Assembly (NCBI GenBank): GCA_004554455.1
Contig: SFMG01000007.1
Location: 12,944-76,943, forward strand
Direction: 5' to 3'
Origin: Bacteroidales bacterium
GTDB lineage: Bacteria; Bacteroidota; Bacteroidia; Bacteroidales; UBA932
DNA length: 64,000 nucleotides
Under the pieces are notes generated by a model that did no database searches, was not told the origin of the DNA, and was given only the letters and a program-made list of their open reading frames with translations. Position numbers and translations under genes: made by a program. Position 1 is the first letter of the stretch; each line of letters starts with the position of its first letter. Below are positions 54,718 to 63,469 of this stretch, one piece after another.

Positions 54718-57700
54718 ATGAAGGCCGGGAAATTCACAGGCATCGCCGGATGGGTGCGCTGGTCGCTCAATCAGAAGAAGATAGTCTATCTTCTGGTTGC
54801 CGTGCTGGTTGTATTCGGCGTAGCCGGACTGTTCAGGATGAACAAGGACGAGTTCCCCACTTTCCAGATAAAGCAGGGGCTCATTGCCGGGGTCTATCCC
54901 GGAGCCACGGCGGCAGAGGTGGAGGAACAGCTCACCAAGCCGCTTGAGCAGACGCTTTTCTCCTTCAAGGAAGTGGAGCGTTCCATGACCAAGTCCGTCA
55001 CCAAGGACGGAATATGCTATATATATGTGGACCTTAACTGTCCTCAGGAGAAGAAAGACGAGGTCTGGTCCAAGATCAAGCTGGGACTCGAGGCCCGCAA
55101 GCTCACCCTTCCGCCGGGAGTGCTCGCGCTGGCCGTCCTTGACGATTTCAGCAACGTCACCTCGATGCTTATCTCCATGGAGTCCGCCGACAAGAGCTAC
55201 AGCGAACTGCAGGAGCTTGCCGAGAGTCTCTGCAGCGAACTGCGCAAGATGCCCCAGCTGGCCAGCGCCTCGATTCTGGGTTCCCAGGAAGAGGAGATAG
55301 CCGTCACCCTGGATATGGACAGGCTCTCCGCCTATCCCATCGACCCGGCATCCCTTATGCTCTCCTACAGGAGCGCCACCACTTCCCTTCCGGCGGGCCG
55401 TTTCAGCACTGACTATGCCAACTCCGGCGTATATGTCCATAACGGCGGCGCCGGGGAAATGGAGGTCGCCGAGCGCATAATATACACGGATCCCGCAGGT
55501 AACGTCATCAGACTCAAAGACATAGCCGACATAGAACGTCGCGTCAAGGCCCCGTCCTCCTTCGTCTCCCACAACGGCCATCCGAGCCTGATCATAAATC
55601 TCGAAATGCGTCCGGACAACAACATAGTCGCCTTCGGCAAGGAGGTTGACAAGAGACTCGAGGCCTTCTCCGCCACCCTTCCGGACAGCGTCAGCCTGAA
55701 CGTCATCAGCGACCAGCCAGAGGTGGTCAGGCTTTCGGTTTACTCCTTCCTCAGGGACCTGCTGATTTCCATACTCGTCGTCATCTTCGTGATGATAATG
55801 ATGTTCCCTATGAAGTCGGCCCTCATCGCCAGCTCCGGCGTGCCAGTCTGCACGGCGGCCGCCCTCGCGGTGATGTACTTCGCGCATATCGACCTCAACA
55901 CCGTAACCCTTGCGGCGCTCATCGTCGTGCTCGGAATGATAGTGGATGACTCCATAATCACCATGGACGGGTATATGGACAAGCTCGCGAAGGGCTACAG
56001 CCGCCTCGATGCGGCCTGCTCCAGCGCGAAGGAGCTTTTCCTGCCCACCTTCATAGCGACTGTCGCCATCTGCGCGATGTTCTTCCCTATGCTCGGCATC
56101 ATCACCGGCTACCTCGGCGACTTCATAAAGCTCTTCCCCTGGGTGATTACCATAGCCCTGATGATGTCCCTCTTCTACGCCGTCACCGTGGTGCCATCCC
56201 TGGAGGTCCGCTACATAAGCGGCAATTCTGCCAATGAACGCAAGGGCTTCATTTCCAGGGCGCAGGACCGCTTCTTCGACTTCATTCAGCGCATATACGA
56301 AAAGGCCCTGGACCTGGCCTTCCGCCATCCCGTGCCCAGTCTGCTCTGCGGCGTGCTTGCCGTAGGCCTCGGCCTGCTGATGTTCAGCCGCATCAACATC
56401 CAGATGATGCCTATGGCCGCCCGCGACTACTTCGTCATAGAAATGGAACTGGAGAACGGGCGTGACATATCAGACACCAAAGCCCTCGCGGACTCGCTGG
56501 GAGCCATGCTCCTGAAAGACGACAGAGTGGTCTCCGTCAGCTCCTTCGTGGGCACGGGAGCCCCGCGCATCAGCGCCACCTACACCCCCAAGCTGCCGTC
56601 TCCGTCCTTCTGCCAGATTCTGGTGAACACCAGATCCCCGAAAGCCACGGAAGCCCTGCTCAAAGACTGCGAAGAGCGCTACGAACACATATTCCCTGAG
56701 GCCCTGATACGCTTCAAGCAGATGGACTACCAGGCCGTGGACGCCCAGATAGTGGCGAACATCAAAGGCGACGACAGGGACAGTCTCCTGCCTGTGGCCC
56801 AGAAGCTCAAGACTTTCCTGTACGGACAGGAAGACGTGAAATGGGTCCACAGCAACTGTGACAACTACCTCAGCAGCGTCAATGTGGAAATGGATCCCGA
56901 CGAGGCCGCCCGCCTGGGAGTCAACCGGGCCCTGCTCTCGCTCTCGCTCTCCGGACGGCTCAACGGCCAGACCATAGCCACGCTCTGGGAAGGTGAGCGC
57001 CAGATACCCGTGGTTCTCTACTCCGAGGACATTTCCGGGGATTCCGACTACGCCGCCCTGGGCAATCTGATGGTGCCCTCCTCCGTGCCGGGAGTCAGCG
57101 TTCCCATGCGGCAGATGGCCACTCTCGAACCCGACTGGGAACTCTCCGAACTCACGCGTCTGGCAGGCGGGAACTCGGTCAGCGTCTATGCGGATATGAA
57201 ATGCGGGCGCAGCCAGCCGGCCGCGATGAAGCGGCTGCAGAAATACGTAAAAGAGGAGCTCCAGGACGGGCTTCCGGAAGGAGTAGTCATAGAATACGGC
57301 GGCCTCTCCTCCATGAACAAAGAGGTCATCCCCCAGATTCTGGCCTCCTTCATGGCGGCCGTCGCCGTGCTCTTCATCTTCCTGCTCATACACTTCAGGA
57401 AAGTCTCCCTCGCCGCCCTCACCCTGCTGATGAGCTCCCTCTGCCTCTTCGGCGCCTTCTTCGGACTCTGGCTCTTCCGCCTGGACTTCACCATCACCGC
57501 CGTTCTCGGCCTCATAAGTCTGGTCGGAATCATAGTCCGCAACGGCATATTGCTCTTCGAATATGCGGAAGAGCAGCGCAGCGCCGGCGGTCTCGACGCG
57601 AAGACGGCCGCAATGGAAGCCGGCCGCCGCAGAATGAGGCCTATCTTCCTCACCTCTTGCACCACGGCGCTCGGCGTGCTCCCTATGATACTCAGCGGCG

Positions 57701-57837
57701 ACAATCTCTGGATGCCTATGGGCGTTGTCATCTGCTTCGGCACCCTTCTGTCCATTTATCTCATATCCCTCATAATGCCGGTCAGCTACTGGCAGATTTT
57801 CAAGCACTCTAAAGCGGAAAAGGAGGAGAAAATATGA
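54718..57837 (+). CDS. RND-family inner-membrane efflux transporter
   Basis: A 1039-residue AcrB-like pump with 12 predicted membrane helices and two large periplasmic loops (PGATAAEVEEQLTKPLEQ in the first). The paired proton-relay aspartates are kept in helix 4 (GMIVDDSI). In helix 10 the lysine of AcrB is replaced by arginine (LVGIIVRNGILLFEY), as in a divergent RND subgroup. It expels drugs, bile salts, lipids or metabolites using the proton gradient; the substrate is not predictable. It overlaps the outer-membrane channel gene by ATGA. Confidence 0.95.
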   Translation: MKAGKFTGIAGWVRWSLNQKKIVYLLVAVLVVFGVAGLFRMNKDEFPTFQIKQGLIAGVYPGATAAEVEEQLTKPLEQTLFSFKEVERSMTKSVTKDGICYIYVDLNCPQEKKDEVWSKIKLGLEARKLTLPPGVLALAVLDDFSNVTSMLISMESADKSYSELQELAESLCSELRKMPQLASASILGSQEEEIAVTLDMDRLSAYPIDPASLMLSYRSATTSLPAGRFSTDYANSGVYVHNGGAGEMEVAERIIYTDPAGNVIRLKDIADIERRVKAPSSFVSHNGHPSLIINLEMRPDNNIVAFGKEVDKRLEAFSATLPDSVSLNVISDQPEVVRLSVYSFLRDLLISILVVIFVMIMMFPMKSALIASSGVPVCTAAALAVMYFAHIDLNTVTLAALIVVLGMIVDDSIITMDGYMDKLAKGYSRLDAACSSAKELFLPTFIATVAICAMFFPMLGIITGYLGDFIKLFPWVITIALMMSLFYAVTVVPSLEVRYISGNSANERKGFISRAQDRFFDFIQRIYEKALDLAFRHPVPSLLCGVLAVGLGLLMFSRINIQMMPMAARDYFVIEMELENGRDISDTKALADSLGAMLLKDDRVVSVSSFVGTGAPRISATYTPKLPSPSFCQILVNTRSPKATEALLKDCEERYEHIFPEALIRFKQMDYQAVDAQIVANIKGDDRDSLLPVAQKLKTFLYGQEDVKWVHSNCDNYLSSVNVEMDPDEAARLGVNRALLSLSLSGRLNGQTIATLWEGERQIPVVLYSEDISGDSDYAALGNLMVPSSVPGVSVPMRQMATLEPDWELSELTRLAGGNSVSVYADMKCGRSQPAAMKRLQKYVKEELQDGLPEGVVIEYGGLSSMNKEVIPQILASFMAAVAVLFIFLLIHFRKVSLAALTLLMSSLCLFGAFFGLWLFRLDFTITAVLGLISLVGIIVRNGILLFEYAEEQRSAGGLDAKTAAMEAGRRRMRPIFLTSCTTALGVLPMILSGDNLWMPMGVVICFGTLLSIYLISLIMPVSYWQIFKHSKAEKEEKI

Positions 57838-59246
57838 AGAATACATATATAATATATATATGCGCGGCTCTCGCCTTCCTGCCGCTGTCCGCCGTGCCTG
57901 CCGCCGCCCAGAGTCTCAGTCTGGAGGACTGTCTGCGCATGGCGTCGGAAAACGACCCCTACCTGCGCAACGCCCGCCTCGACACCCGTGCCGCGCAGCT
58001 GCGGAAACAGGAGGCCTTCTGTGAATATTTCCCTGCCGTCAGCCTCAACGCCATGGGCTTCCATGCCGTCAATCCGCTGCTGCGCATAGGCGTAGGGGAC
58101 GTGCTCGGCAACTCCGACGCCGCCAACAATATCAAAAACTACGTCAACACCGTAGCTCCGATGTACGGAATCAAACCCGTATATGAGACCCTGCAGTTCG
58201 GCTACGGCGCCACGCTCGGACTGACCCAGCCCATATATGCCGGCGGACGCATAGTCAACGGCAACCGTCTGGCGCGTCTGGGAATAGAGGCGGCCCGCCT
58301 GCAGGAAGGTCTGCAGGAAAAGAAGACCGCCCTGGAGGTAGAAAAGAAATACTGGCAGCTGCTTTCCCTGCAGGAAAAGAGCCAGACCCTCGACAGGGCG
58401 ATGGAGCTGCTGGACACCCTTTCCCGGGACCTGACATCCCTTCGGGCGGCCGGCATAGTGACCGACTCGGAACTGCAGCAGCTCCGACTGAAGCAGGGGG
58501 AACTGCGCAAGGACCGGCTGAGACTCAAAGGCGGCATGCGCCTGGCGAAAATGGATCTCTTCAACGCCATAGGCCTGCAGTACAGCTGCACCGGCGCCGG
58601 GGCAACGGCTTCCGACGGGACGCCTCTGCCCTTCATCGACGACATACGCGTGGATTCCCTGCCCGACAGGCTCGACGCCCCGCGGACCTATTATATCCCC
58701 GAAGAACAGCAGGCCCGCGCCACAGGGGAGGCCAGGCTTCTGGAACTGCAGCTCAGCGCAAAGGAACTGGAGAAGAAAATGATACTGGGCGAATCCCTGC
58801 CCACCCTCGGGCTGGGTGCCAGCGCCGGCTACGGACGCTATGTCGGGGACGGCAACTTCAACGGCATTGTCTATGCCATGCTCAAGGTCCCTATCTCGGA
58901 CTGGGGGAAGAACTCCCGCAAGCTGCAGCGCCAGGAAACGGAAGTGCTCAAGGCCCGGAACGAAAAAGAATACCTGGATGCACAGCTCATACTGCGCTCC
59001 CGTCAGCTCTGGCTCGAACTCGAACTGGCTTGGGAGCAGCTGCTGCTCTCCGAAGAGAACGTTGCCTTCGTCGAGGATGAGCTGAGCCGCTGCCAAAGCT
59101 CCTTTGAGGCGGGGCTTGTCACCCTTTCCGAGCTGATGCAGGCACAGACAGCCCTGCGTCAGGCGCAGGACAGTCTCACCGACGACCGTATCGCCTACAG
59201 GATAGCCATTTCCGAATATCTTTCCTATTCTTCAGGAATGCCGTAG
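57834..59246 (+). CDS. TolC-family outer-membrane channel
   Basis: A 470-residue outer-membrane efflux protein with a signal peptide (about 1-26) and two OEP repeats of long alpha-helical hairpins (LSLEDCLRMASENDPYLRNARLDTRA is the beginning of the first; LWLELELAWEQLLLSEENVAFVEDEL and FEAGLVTLSELMQAQTALRQAQDS of the second). It completes the tripartite pump. Its 3' end overlaps the convergent ogt gene by 22 bases. Confidence 0.93.
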   Translation: MKNTYIIYICAALAFLPLSAVPAAAQSLSLEDCLRMASENDPYLRNARLDTRAAQLRKQEAFCEYFPAVSLNAMGFHAVNPLLRIGVGDVLGNSDAANNIKNYVNTVAPMYGIKPVYETLQFGYGATLGLTQPIYAGGRIVNGNRLARLGIEAARLQEGLQEKKTALEVEKKYWQLLSLQEKSQTLDRAMELLDTLSRDLTSLRAAGIVTDSELQQLRLKQGELRKDRLRLKGGMRLAKMDLFNAIGLQYSCTGAGATASDGTPLPFIDDIRVDSLPDRLDAPRTYYIPEEQQARATGEARLLELQLSAKELEKKMILGESLPTLGLGASAGYGRYVGDGNFNGIVYAMLKVPISDWGKNSRKLQRQETEVLKARNEKEYLDAQLILRSRQLWLELELAWEQLLLSEENVAFVEDELSRCQSSFEAGLVTLSELMQAQTALRQAQDSLTDDRIAYRIAISEYLSYSSGMP

Positions 59247-59839
59247 GAGAACTCCCCGGCCAGCAGTTCACGCTTCAGTTCGGAGCCAAGCGAATACTCC
59301 CCGAAATCAATGGAATCGAAAAGCCACACGTCGGAGCCCTTGAAAATGGTCTTGCTGGCCGCCTTTTCTATCTCCGCAATCCGGTCTATGGCCTCTTTGG
59401 GCACTATCCTGTGGCAGGGGACAATGACTGGGAGCGGGTTCATCGCCACGGCATGGGCCACCGCACGCACCGCGGACTGCCTGCCGCAGAGACGGGCGAA
59501 ATCCGAATAGCTGTACAGCTTCGGGGCGGAGCCGTCGTGATTCAGGGAGAAGAGCTTCATCCATATCTCCTTCTGGAAATCTGTCCCGAAGAGCTGCAGG
59601 TCCTCCGGGCGCAGAGAGGCGCTGAAGCTCAGAAGCTCCGCGCTGCCCATACGTACCGTCTTCACCTCGCCGTACTCTCCGGCCATTTTCAGTGCGGCGC
59701 GGGCCTTTGCGCTCTTTGAGCCGTTTTCTTTCCGGCCGCTCAGGATGAGGGCTGTCCTGAGAAGCCCGCTGTAGTCACTTGCCACCGAAGCGACCTTGCC
59801 GTCAACGGTGGTTACAATCCAGATCCGGTGCGTTTCCAT
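59225..59839 (-). CDS. ogt: Methylated-DNA-protein cysteine methyltransferase
   Basis: A 204-residue Ogt/Ada-C-type suicide enzyme that transfers alkyl groups from O6-alkylguanine to its own cysteine. The acceptor is Cys142 in VIVPCHRIVPK. The helix-turn-helix DNA-binding region precedes it (YSYSDFARLCGRQSAVRAVAHA) with the arginine finger, and FQKEIWMKLF is typical. The start at 59839 fits the promoter at 59864-59893; an in-frame ATG 27 bases upstream would lie before the predicted transcript start. It is divergent from rpsL. Confidence 0.94.
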   Translation of the reverse strand: METHRIWIVTTVDGKVASVASDYSGLLRTALILSGRKENGSKSAKARAALKMAGEYGEVKTVRMGSAELLSFSASLRPEDLQLFGTDFQKEIWMKLFSLNHDGSAPKLYSYSDFARLCGRQSAVRAVAHAVAMNPLPVIVPCHRIVPKEAIDRIAEIEKAASKTIFKGSDVWLFDSIDFGEYSLGSELKRELLAGEFSYGIPEE

Positions 59840-59863
59840 TGTATATGAACGTGTTGCATCTCC

Positions 59864-59893
59864 CAAATATACTCAATTATATTGCGTTTTCAA
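59864..59893 (-). promoter_or_regulatory. Promoter of ogt
   Basis: On the minus strand TTG (59893-59891), 19 bases, then TATATTTG (59871-59864): a full match to the Bacteroidota vegetative promoter. It interlocks with the divergent rpsL promoter. Confidence 0.8.
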
Positions 59894-59911
59894 AAATATT
59901 CCGTATATTTG
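59882..59911 (+). promoter_or_regulatory. Promoter of the str operon
   Basis: TTG (59882-59884), 19 bases, TATATTTG (59904-59911): a full -33/-7 match. A CCCCC/GGGGG hairpin (59915-59930) lies at or just after the predicted transcript start, within the leader of rpsL. Confidence 0.82.
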
Positions 59912-59963
59912 CAGCCCCCAAAATAGGGGGAAGAAAACATAAATTATAGATTTACAATCATTT

Positions 59964-60347
59964 ATGCCAACAATTCAACAATTAGTTCGCAAGGGTCGCG
60001 AGGTTATCGAAGTAAAGAGCAAGTCTCGCGCTCTGGATGCTTGCCCTCAGAGGAGGGGCGTCTGCGTGCGTGTGTACACAACCACACCTAAGAAACCTAA
60101 CTCAGCAATGCGTAAGGTTGCACGTGTACGTCTTACCAACTCCAAGGAGGTCAACGCGTACATCCCTGGCGAGGGTCACAACCTGCAGGAGCACTCCATC
60201 GTGCTCGTTCGCGGCGGTCGTGTGAAAGACCTCCCTGGTGTACGTTACCACATCCTTAGAGGAGCTTTGGATACGGCAGGTGTAGAAGGACGTACTCAGT
60301 CACGTTCCCTCTACGGTGCAAAGAGGCCAAAGAAATCTAAGAAGTAA
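59964..60347 (+). CDS. rpsL: 30S ribosomal protein S12
   Basis: A 127-residue S12, full length. The decoding-centre loops TTTPKKPNSA and GRVKDLPGVRYH keep the lysines whose substitution gives streptomycin resistance, so this is the sensitive form. It is the first gene of the str operon (rpsL-rpsG-fusA-rpsJ), with its own strong promoter and a leader of about 45 bases lacking a Shine-Dalgarno sequence. Confidence 0.98.
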   Translation: MPTIQQLVRKGREVIEVKSKSRALDACPQRRGVCVRVYTTTPKKPNSAMRKVARVRLTNSKEVNAYIPGEGHNLQEHSIVLVRGGRVKDLPGVRYHILRGALDTAGVEGRTQSRSLYGAKRPKKSKK

Positions 60348-60377
60348 CATTTTTTAATTCATTAAGTTTCCAAAACA

Positions 60378-60854
60378 ATGAGAAAAACGAAGCCTAAGAA
60401 GAGGATTCTACTTCCTGATCCTAAGTTCCACGACGTGAACGTTACACGTTTCGTGAACAACCTTATGTTGCAGGGGAAGAAGAGTATCGCGTATTCTATT
60501 TTTTACGATGCCATTGACATGGTAGGCGAGAAGATGAAGGATTCTGACCAGGCTCCTCTCGATATTTGGAAGAAGGCGCTCGAGAACGTGACCCCTCAGG
60601 TCGAGGTAAAGTCACGCCGTATCGGCGGTGCCAACTTCCAGGTGCCGATGGAGGTGCGTCCTGAAAGGAAGATATCACTCTCGATGAAGAATATGATAGT
60701 CTTCGCCCGCAAGCGCTCAGGCCACTCCATGGCCGAAAAACTCTGTGCCGAAATAATCGCGGCTTATAACTGTGAGGGTGCAGCCTTCAAGAGAAAGGAG
60801 GATATGCACAGAATGGCGGAAGCTAACAAGGCATTTGCACACTTCCGTTTCTAA
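60378..60854 (+). CDS. rpsG: 30S ribosomal protein S7
   Basis: A 158-residue S7, the primary binder of the 16S rRNA head domain. Family segments are KPKKRILLPDPKFHDVNVTRF, QVPMEVRPERK, and the C-terminal KRKEDMHRMAEANKAFAHFRF. It lies 30 bases after rpsL and 21 bases before fusA. Confidence 0.98.
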   Translation: MRKTKPKKRILLPDPKFHDVNVTRFVNNLMLQGKKSIAYSIFYDAIDMVGEKMKDSDQAPLDIWKKALENVTPQVEVKSRRIGGANFQVPMEVRPERKISLSMKNMIVFARKRSGHSMAEKLCAEIIAAYNCEGAAFKRKEDMHRMAEANKAFAHFRF

Positions 60855-60875
60855 TAAGCTGAACAAAGACGAACA

Positions 60876-62990
60876 ATGGCAAGAGATCTTAAATTTACAA
60901 GGAACATCGGCATCATGGCCCATATCGATGCCGGTAAGACCACTACTTCAGAGCGTATCCTCTACTACACCGGCAAGACCCACAAGATCGGTGAGGTACA
61001 CGAGGGTGCGGCCACTATGGACTGGATGGTTCAGGAGCAGGAGCGCGGTATCACCATCACCTCCGCTGCCACCACCGCATTCTGGCATTATAAGGGCGAT
61101 ACCTATCAGATCAACCTTATAGACACTCCGGGCCACGTTGACTTCACCGTTGAGGTGGAGCGTTCGCTTCGCGTGCTTGACGGCACCGTCGCAACGTTCT
61201 GTGCTGTCGGCCGTGTACAGCCTCAGTCCGAGACCGTATGGCGTCAGGCAGACAAGTACGGCGTTCCTAAAATCGCCTATGTTAACAAGATGGACCGTGT
61301 CGGCGCCGACTTCCTCGCAGTCGTTGAGGAAATCAAGACCAAACTCGGCGCAAAGGCAGTTCCACTTTGCCTCCCTATAGGAGCGGAGGACAAGTTCGAG
61401 GGCATTATCGACCTCATTGCCATGAAGGCCATCTATTACGATGCAAACTCCGAAGCGCTGGTGAACTATGAGCTCAGGGACATCCCTGCAAACATGCTCG
61501 ATGAGGCCAGGACCTGGAGGGACAACCTCGTGGAGGCTGCCGCAGAGTCCGATGAGGCTCTGATGGAGAAGTTCTTCGAGGACCCTGAGTCCATCACCGA
61601 GGATGAGATCATCGCAGCGCTCAGGACCGCTACCATCAATATGTCCATCGTGCCTGCCTGCTGCGGTTCTTCATTCAAGAACAAGGGCGTGCAGTTCCTT
61701 CTCGACGCCGTGATGCGCTACCTGCCTTCACCGCTTGACAAGGGCACCATCGTGGGCACCAACCCGAACACCGGAGAGGAAGAGGACCGTCACGCAACTG
61801 CAAGCGAGCCATTCTGCGCCCTCGTGTTCAAGATTGCCACTGACCCGTTCGTGGGCCGTCTGGCATTCCTCAGGGCATATTCAGGCAAGCTTGACGCCGG
61901 TTCATACGTTCTCAACACCCGTACGGGCAAGAAGGAGCGCGTGTCCCGCCTCTACCAGATGCACTCCAACAAGCAGAACCCTATTGAGTTCGTTGAGGCC
62001 GGTGACATCTGCGCAGCAGTAGGATTCAAGGATCTCCGCACCGGTGACACCATCTGTGCAGAGAACGCGCCTATCACCCTCGAGTCTATGGAATTCCCGG
62101 ATCCGGTTATCGGACTCGCCGTGGAGCCTAAGACCCAGAAGGACCTTGACAAGCTCGGAATCGCACTCGCGAAGCTTGCGGAGGAGGACCCTACCTTCAC
62201 CGTCAAGTCCGATCCGGATACCAACCAGACCGTCATCAGCGGTATGGGTGAGCTTCACCTCGACATCATCGTTGACCGTCTCCGCCGTGAGTTCGGCGTG
62301 GACATCAACCAGGGTGCTCCTCAGGTGAACTACAAGGAGGCCATCACCTCCAGCATCCAGCACCGTGAGGTATTCAAGAAGCAGTCCGGCGGTCGCGGTA
62401 AGTTCGCAGACATCATTGTCGAGATCGGTCCTGCCGACGAGGGCGTTACCGGACTTCAGTTCATTGACGAGGTCAAGGGTGGCAACGTTCCTAAGGAGTT
62501 CATCCCATCCGTTGAAAAAGGTTTCAAATCGGCAATGTCCACCGGTGTGCTCGCCGGTTTCGAGGTTCCAAGCCTCAAGGTAACCCTCAAGGACGGTTCA
62601 TTCCATCCTGTGGATTCCGACCAGCTTTCCTTCGAGATCTGCGCCCGTATGGCATTCCGTCACGCCTGCCCTAAGTGTCATCCGGTTCTCCTCGAGCCAA
62701 TCATGTCTCTCGAGGTCGTAACTCCGGAAGACTATATGGGTGACATCGTCGGTGACCTCAACCGTCGCCGCGGTCAGATCAACGCTATGGATTCCACTAT
62801 CGGAGCCCGCATCGTGAAGGCATACGTTCCGCTTTCAGAGCAGTTCGGTTATGTCACCATTCTTCGTACCATCTCTTCCGGCCGTGCTACCAGCACGATG
62901 TCCTTCGACCACTACGCCGAGGTTCCTGCGAACCTGGCCAAGGAGGTTATCGAGAAGAGCGGATACAAGCTCAGTGATGACGACGAATAA
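60876..62990 (+). CDS. fusA: Elongation factor G (canonical)
   Basis: A 704-residue translocation GTPase with every catalytic element: P-loop AHIDAGKTT (15-23), switch-I RGIT (57-60), G3 DTPGHVDF with His87, G4 NKMD and the full five-domain length. It differs sharply at these motifs from the EF-G2 encoded at 30036-32189. It sits in the str operon 21 bases after rpsG. Frequent GTC, CGT and CTC codons mark it as highly expressed. Confidence 0.98.
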   Translation: MARDLKFTRNIGIMAHIDAGKTTTSERILYYTGKTHKIGEVHEGAATMDWMVQEQERGITITSAATTAFWHYKGDTYQINLIDTPGHVDFTVEVERSLRVLDGTVATFCAVGRVQPQSETVWRQADKYGVPKIAYVNKMDRVGADFLAVVEEIKTKLGAKAVPLCLPIGAEDKFEGIIDLIAMKAIYYDANSEALVNYELRDIPANMLDEARTWRDNLVEAAAESDEALMEKFFEDPESITEDEIIAALRTATINMSIVPACCGSSFKNKGVQFLLDAVMRYLPSPLDKGTIVGTNPNTGEEEDRHATASEPFCALVFKIATDPFVGRLAFLRAYSGKLDAGSYVLNTRTGKKERVSRLYQMHSNKQNPIEFVEAGDICAAVGFKDLRTGDTICAENAPITLESMEFPDPVIGLAVEPKTQKDLDKLGIALAKLAEEDPTFTVKSDPDTNQTVISGMGELHLDIIVDRLRREFGVDINQGAPQVNYKEAITSSIQHREVFKKQSGGRGKFADIIVEIGPADEGVTGLQFIDEVKGGNVPKEFIPSVEKGFKSAMSTGVLAGFEVPSLKVTLKDGSFHPVDSDQLSFEICARMAFRHACPKCHPVLLEPIMSLEVVTPEDYMGDIVGDLNRRRGQINAMDSTIGARIVKAYVPLSEQFGYVTILRTISSGRATSTMSFDHYAEVPANLAKEVIEKSGYKLSDDDE

Positions 62991-63026
62991 TCAACCAAGT
63001 TAAATTTTCTTTACAATCATACAGAA

Positions 63027-63332
63027 ATGAGCCAGAAGATTAGAATCAAACTCAAATCATTCGATCACATGCTTGTTGACAAGTCTGCAAAGAAGATCGT
63101 CGACACAGTGTCTTCTACCGGTGCTCGCGTGAACGGTCCTATTCCGCTCCCGACTGACAAGAAGATCTTCACTGTGAACCGTTCTACCTTCGTCAACAAG
63201 AAGGCCCGTGAGCAGTTCGAGCTCAACTCCTACTGCCGTCTTCTCGACATCTACGACTCCACTCAGAAGACCGTGGATGCTCTGATGAAGCTCGAGCTTC
63301 CTTCAGGTGTCGATGTTGAGATCAAAATCTGA
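63027..63332 (+). CDS. rpsJ: 30S ribosomal protein S10
   Basis: A 101-residue S10, full length (KIRIKLKSFDHMLVDKSAKKI, GPIPLPTDKKIFTVNRSTFV, SSGVDVEIKI-like end). It also serves in NusA/NusB antitermination. It is 36 bases after fusA, the common Bacteroidota order. Normally rplC follows at once; here no ribosomal gene follows and a tRNA lies 60 bases downstream. Confidence 0.98.
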   Translation: MSQKIRIKLKSFDHMLVDKSAKKIVDTVSSTGARVNGPIPLPTDKKIFTVNRSTFVNKKAREQFELNSYCRLLDIYDSTQKTVDALMKLELPSGVDVEIKI

Positions 63333-63352
63333 TAATATTTCAGAAAAATTGC

Positions 63353-63360
63353 TATATTTG
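63353..63360 (+). promoter_or_regulatory. -7 promoter element for the tRNA gene
   Basis: TATATTTG, an exact TAnnTTTG match, 32 bases upstream of the mature tRNA 5' end. No -33 TTG at the usual distance. A strong hairpin follows at once (63361-63386). Confidence 0.65.
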
Positions 63361-63386
63361 CAGAGTCGTTCTGCGGAACGGCTCTG
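63361..63386 (+). promoter_or_regulatory. Hairpin between promoter and tRNA
   Basis: An 11-base-pair stem with one G-U pair (63361-63371 with 63376-63386) around the loop TGCG, ending 6 bases before the tRNA. No T-run follows, so it is not an ordinary terminator. It may be a 5' leader structure for tRNA processing or the 3' end of the rpsJ transcript. Confidence 0.7.
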
Positions 63387-63392
63387 TAACCG

Positions 63393-63466
63393 GGTCCCTT
63401 AGCTCAGTTGGTTAGAGCATCTGACTCATAATCAGGGGGTCGTAGGATCATGCCCTACAGGGACCA
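63393..63466 (+). tRNA. tRNA with CAT anticodon (Ile2 or Met)
   Basis: A complete 74-base cloverleaf: acceptor GGTCCCT/AGGGACC, D-stem GCTC/GAGC, anticodon stem TCTGA/TCAGG with loop CTCATAA (anticodon CAT, 63427-63429), 5-base variable region, T-stem GTAGG/CCTAC, discriminator A. CCA is not encoded. The C4-G69 and C5-G68 acceptor pairs resemble the lysidine-modified tRNA-Ile2 that reads ATA, whereas elongator tRNA-Met usually has C3-G70, here T3-A70; Ile2 is therefore slightly favoured but Met is not excluded. The T-loop reads ATCATGC instead of the usual TTCRANN. Confidence 0.9.
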
Positions 63467-63469
63467 CAC

